DNA from: an uncultured Bacteroidales bacterium
Lineage (GTDB): Bacteria > Bacteroidota > Bacteroidia > Bacteroidales > Paludibacteraceae
Reading direction: 5' to 3'
DNA length: 22,613 nucleotides
Assembly: GCA_934725535.1 (NCBI GenBank)
Contig: CAKVBV010000039.1
Location: 1-22,613, forward strand
In this document: piece after piece, positions 21,222 to 22,613 of the stretch
Numbering within the stretch: the stretch's first letter is position 1
Layout of the letters: each line of letters opens with the position of its first letter
Made by a program: the position numbers and the translations under genes
The notes under the pieces: model-generated
Told to the model about the DNA's origin: nothing
Database searches by the model: none
Seen by the model: only the letters and a program-made list of their open reading frames with translations

Positions 21222-22415
21222 TTACTCCTGTTCGCTCAGTTTGGCGTTTACTTTGTTGAGCACGTTCACCAAGTCGGTACCTACCACCTTCACAGCGTTG
21301 GTAGCGGCAGCCCCTTTGGCGTTGGCATCGAGGGCAAACGGCTCGGCAATCTGACCGATAGCGGCGATAGCGTCCTCGATAGCCTTTTTACACTCGGTGT
21401 CGAGGTTGGCGTCCACCGATTTGATGTAGTCCGATACCGACGCATCGCCTGCATTGCTGCCGCAGTATGCGTTTTGGATAGAGCGGATGTTGTCCCGGAA
21501 GTCCTCAATCGAGTTGAGCGCATACGGGCTCTCGATGTAGTTGCGGTCTTCCTCACTCGAAGCGTTGTTCGGACGACCGATCTTGGTGTTGCCCACCTCG
21601 TCGGCGATGTCGATACAGCCCTGAATCAGTTCCTCGGCAGCCTCCTGGTAGGTAGCGTACGTACCACCGGTAGCCACTTTCATATACGAGCCGTAGCCCT
21701 TGGCGAACTCCACGCCGTAGTCAATCTCCGCCTCTTCGAGGATGGCCTGTTTCTCTTCGGTTACATTGTCCACGCCTGCCCACGAAGCCTCGAGAGCCAC
21801 CGTCTGGTTGCGCAGGTCCTCGGCTACAGCCACCAGGTAAACCAATTCGGCACGGGTGTAGGTCGAGATGTCGTGCGTGCGGACGTTGCTCTTGTCGGCG
21901 TTGTCGCCGGCATAGAGCATATACTCCACCGCGTGGAAACCGAGCAGACCATAGCCGAGTTTGTCGCCTACATAGTCGGCACCCTGCTCCTCAATCTGCT
22001 TCATCTGCTCTGCGTTGCCGAGCATAGCGTCCATACCGTCTTTGTCGAGAGGCCACGAGTCGATATGCGGGTCGATGTTGTGGTTGGCAGCGGGACCGAA
22101 AAGGAATGCCTCGCTCAACTCCCAGTAGCGTCGGGCAGCCGTCCACGACTCGGCAGCAGCCTTTACGTCGGCGTCTGTCAGGGTCTTTGCCTCAAACTTG
22201 TCGAAGATGTTTTCGCAGTTCTTGTACAGCGTGATGGTGGCGTCCGACAGGTTCTTGTAGGTGGCAATCACCGTATTGTCTACATACGGCGTCATTGCTG
22301 CCTTCAAGGCCGTCTCTTTGGGTGAATCCACTTCCTCCTTTTTGTCTTGGTTGCACGAGGTCAGACTCGTGGCTGCTACTGCGAGCAGCGTTGCATAAAA
22401 GAAAATCTTTTTCAT
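21222..22415 (-). CDS. Imelysin-family (IrpA-like) iron-uptake lipoprotein
   Basis: A 397-residue lipoprotein with a signal peptide ending LTSC (Cys21). The helical imelysin domain is recognisable from WTAARRYWELSEAFLFGPA (91-109), NIDPHIDSWPLD (113-124) and the conserved GxHxxE motif GFHAVE (159-164). A second repeat covers the C-terminal half. Imelysin proteins are iron-regulated envelope proteins linked to iron or haem acquisition. It is the first gene of the minus-strand run, followed by the di-haem oxidoreductase and cytochrome c assembly genes. I did not find a TAnnTTTG promoter in the 70 bases upstream, so it may be driven by a different or regulated promoter. Confidence 0.9.
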   Translation of the reverse strand: MKKIFFYATLLAVAATSLTSCNQDKKEEVDSPKETALKAAMTPYVDNTVIATYKNLSDATITLYKNCENIFDKFEAKTLTDADVKAAAESWTAARRYWELSEAFLFGPAANHNIDPHIDSWPLDKDGMDAMLGNAEQMKQIEEQGADYVGDKLGYGLLGFHAVEYMLYAGDNADKSNVRTHDISTYTRAELVYLVAVAEDLRNQTVALEASWAGVDNVTEEKQAILEEAEIDYGVEFAKGYGSYMKVATGGTYATYQEAAEELIQGCIDIADEVGNTKIGRPNNASSEEDRNYIESPYALNSIEDFRDNIRSIQNAYCGSNAGDASVSDYIKSVDANLDTECKKAIEDAIAAIGQIAEPFALDANAKGAAATNAVKVVGTDLVNVLNKVNAKLSEQE

Positions 22416-22500
22416 TGTTGTTTGTTAATTATTGTTACATTATCGTTTGCTTACCCTTTTTGTACCCTGTCGATATACCTAATATCGGCTACCTGTCCCT

Positions 22501-22613
22501 CTGACACTACCCTACCACTCCCCTACCACACGCCTCTTTTATATCTCTTTTATATCTCTCTTATATCTCTTTTGTGCCCTGTCTATCCCTTGCTCATCCC
22601 TTGCGTATCCCTT
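22501..22613. repeat. Degenerate 11-bp tandem array at the right edge
   Basis: Ten consecutive 11-bp units are readable, in order: CTGACACTACC, CTACCACTCCC, CTACCACACGC, CTCTTTTATAT twice, CTCTCTTATAT, CTCTTTTGTGC, CCTGTCTATCC, CTTGCTCATCC, CTTGCGTATCC. The array runs off the window. The unit changes gradually along the array while the phase is kept. The stretch 22416-22500 between it and the imelysin start has no gene I can support. Confidence 0.75.

Overview
The window looks like a chromosome segment from a member of the order Bacteroidales. Three things point there: promoters of the Bacteroidetes form TTG/TTTG-N20-TAnnTTTG, SusC/BtuB-style outer-membrane receptors paired with surface lipoproteins, and a protein with a C-terminal type IX secretion sorting signal. 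The genus cannot be fixed from sequence alone. Most genes are moderately GC-rich. The accessory stretch at about 5.5-8.0 kb is clearly AT-richer, which suggests acquired DNA.

Layout. 1-494: no gene, only palindromic and degenerate repeats. 495-3583: a transcription unit for probable metal uptake (a small His/Cys protein, a TonB-dependent receptor and a His-rich DUF4625 lipoprotein), closed by a strong terminator. 3756-9400: an accessory, defence-island-like region. It holds a DUF3791/DUF3990/DUF3791 toxin-antitoxin-like cassette, a structured RNA followed by a truncated EcoRI-family DNA adenine methylase, a DUF2971 protein, a second copy of the structured RNA followed by an intact methylase, and a DUF262-HNH nuclease. 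9478-16018: a cobalamin-riboswitch-controlled vitamin B12 uptake operon (BtuB, a BtuG-like propeller lipoprotein, a PKD-like surface lipoprotein and a T9SS-sorted propeller). 16272-22415, minus strand: an iron/haem block reading imelysin, di-haem oxidoreductase and a ResB-CcsA cytochrome c assembly fusion as one operon, then DUF4491 and a divergent FeoB, each with its own promoter.

The most unusual element is a roughly 300-nt RNA-like region directly upstream of both methylase copies (4751-5048 and 6582-6894). The two copies differ a lot in sequence but keep the same helices through compensatory changes. Two of the helices interlock as a pseudoknot, and the last hairpin ends exactly at the methylase start codon. 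The two copies also share a promoter and leader motif, although in the first copy the DUF3791/DUF3990 genes lie between promoter and RNA. The region therefore looks like a duplicated locus in which one methylase is broken and the other is a mosaic.

A second cross-window theme is a set of degenerate tandem arrays with an 11-bp (or 22-bp) period in the gaps between transcription units, with different unit sequences in each gap.
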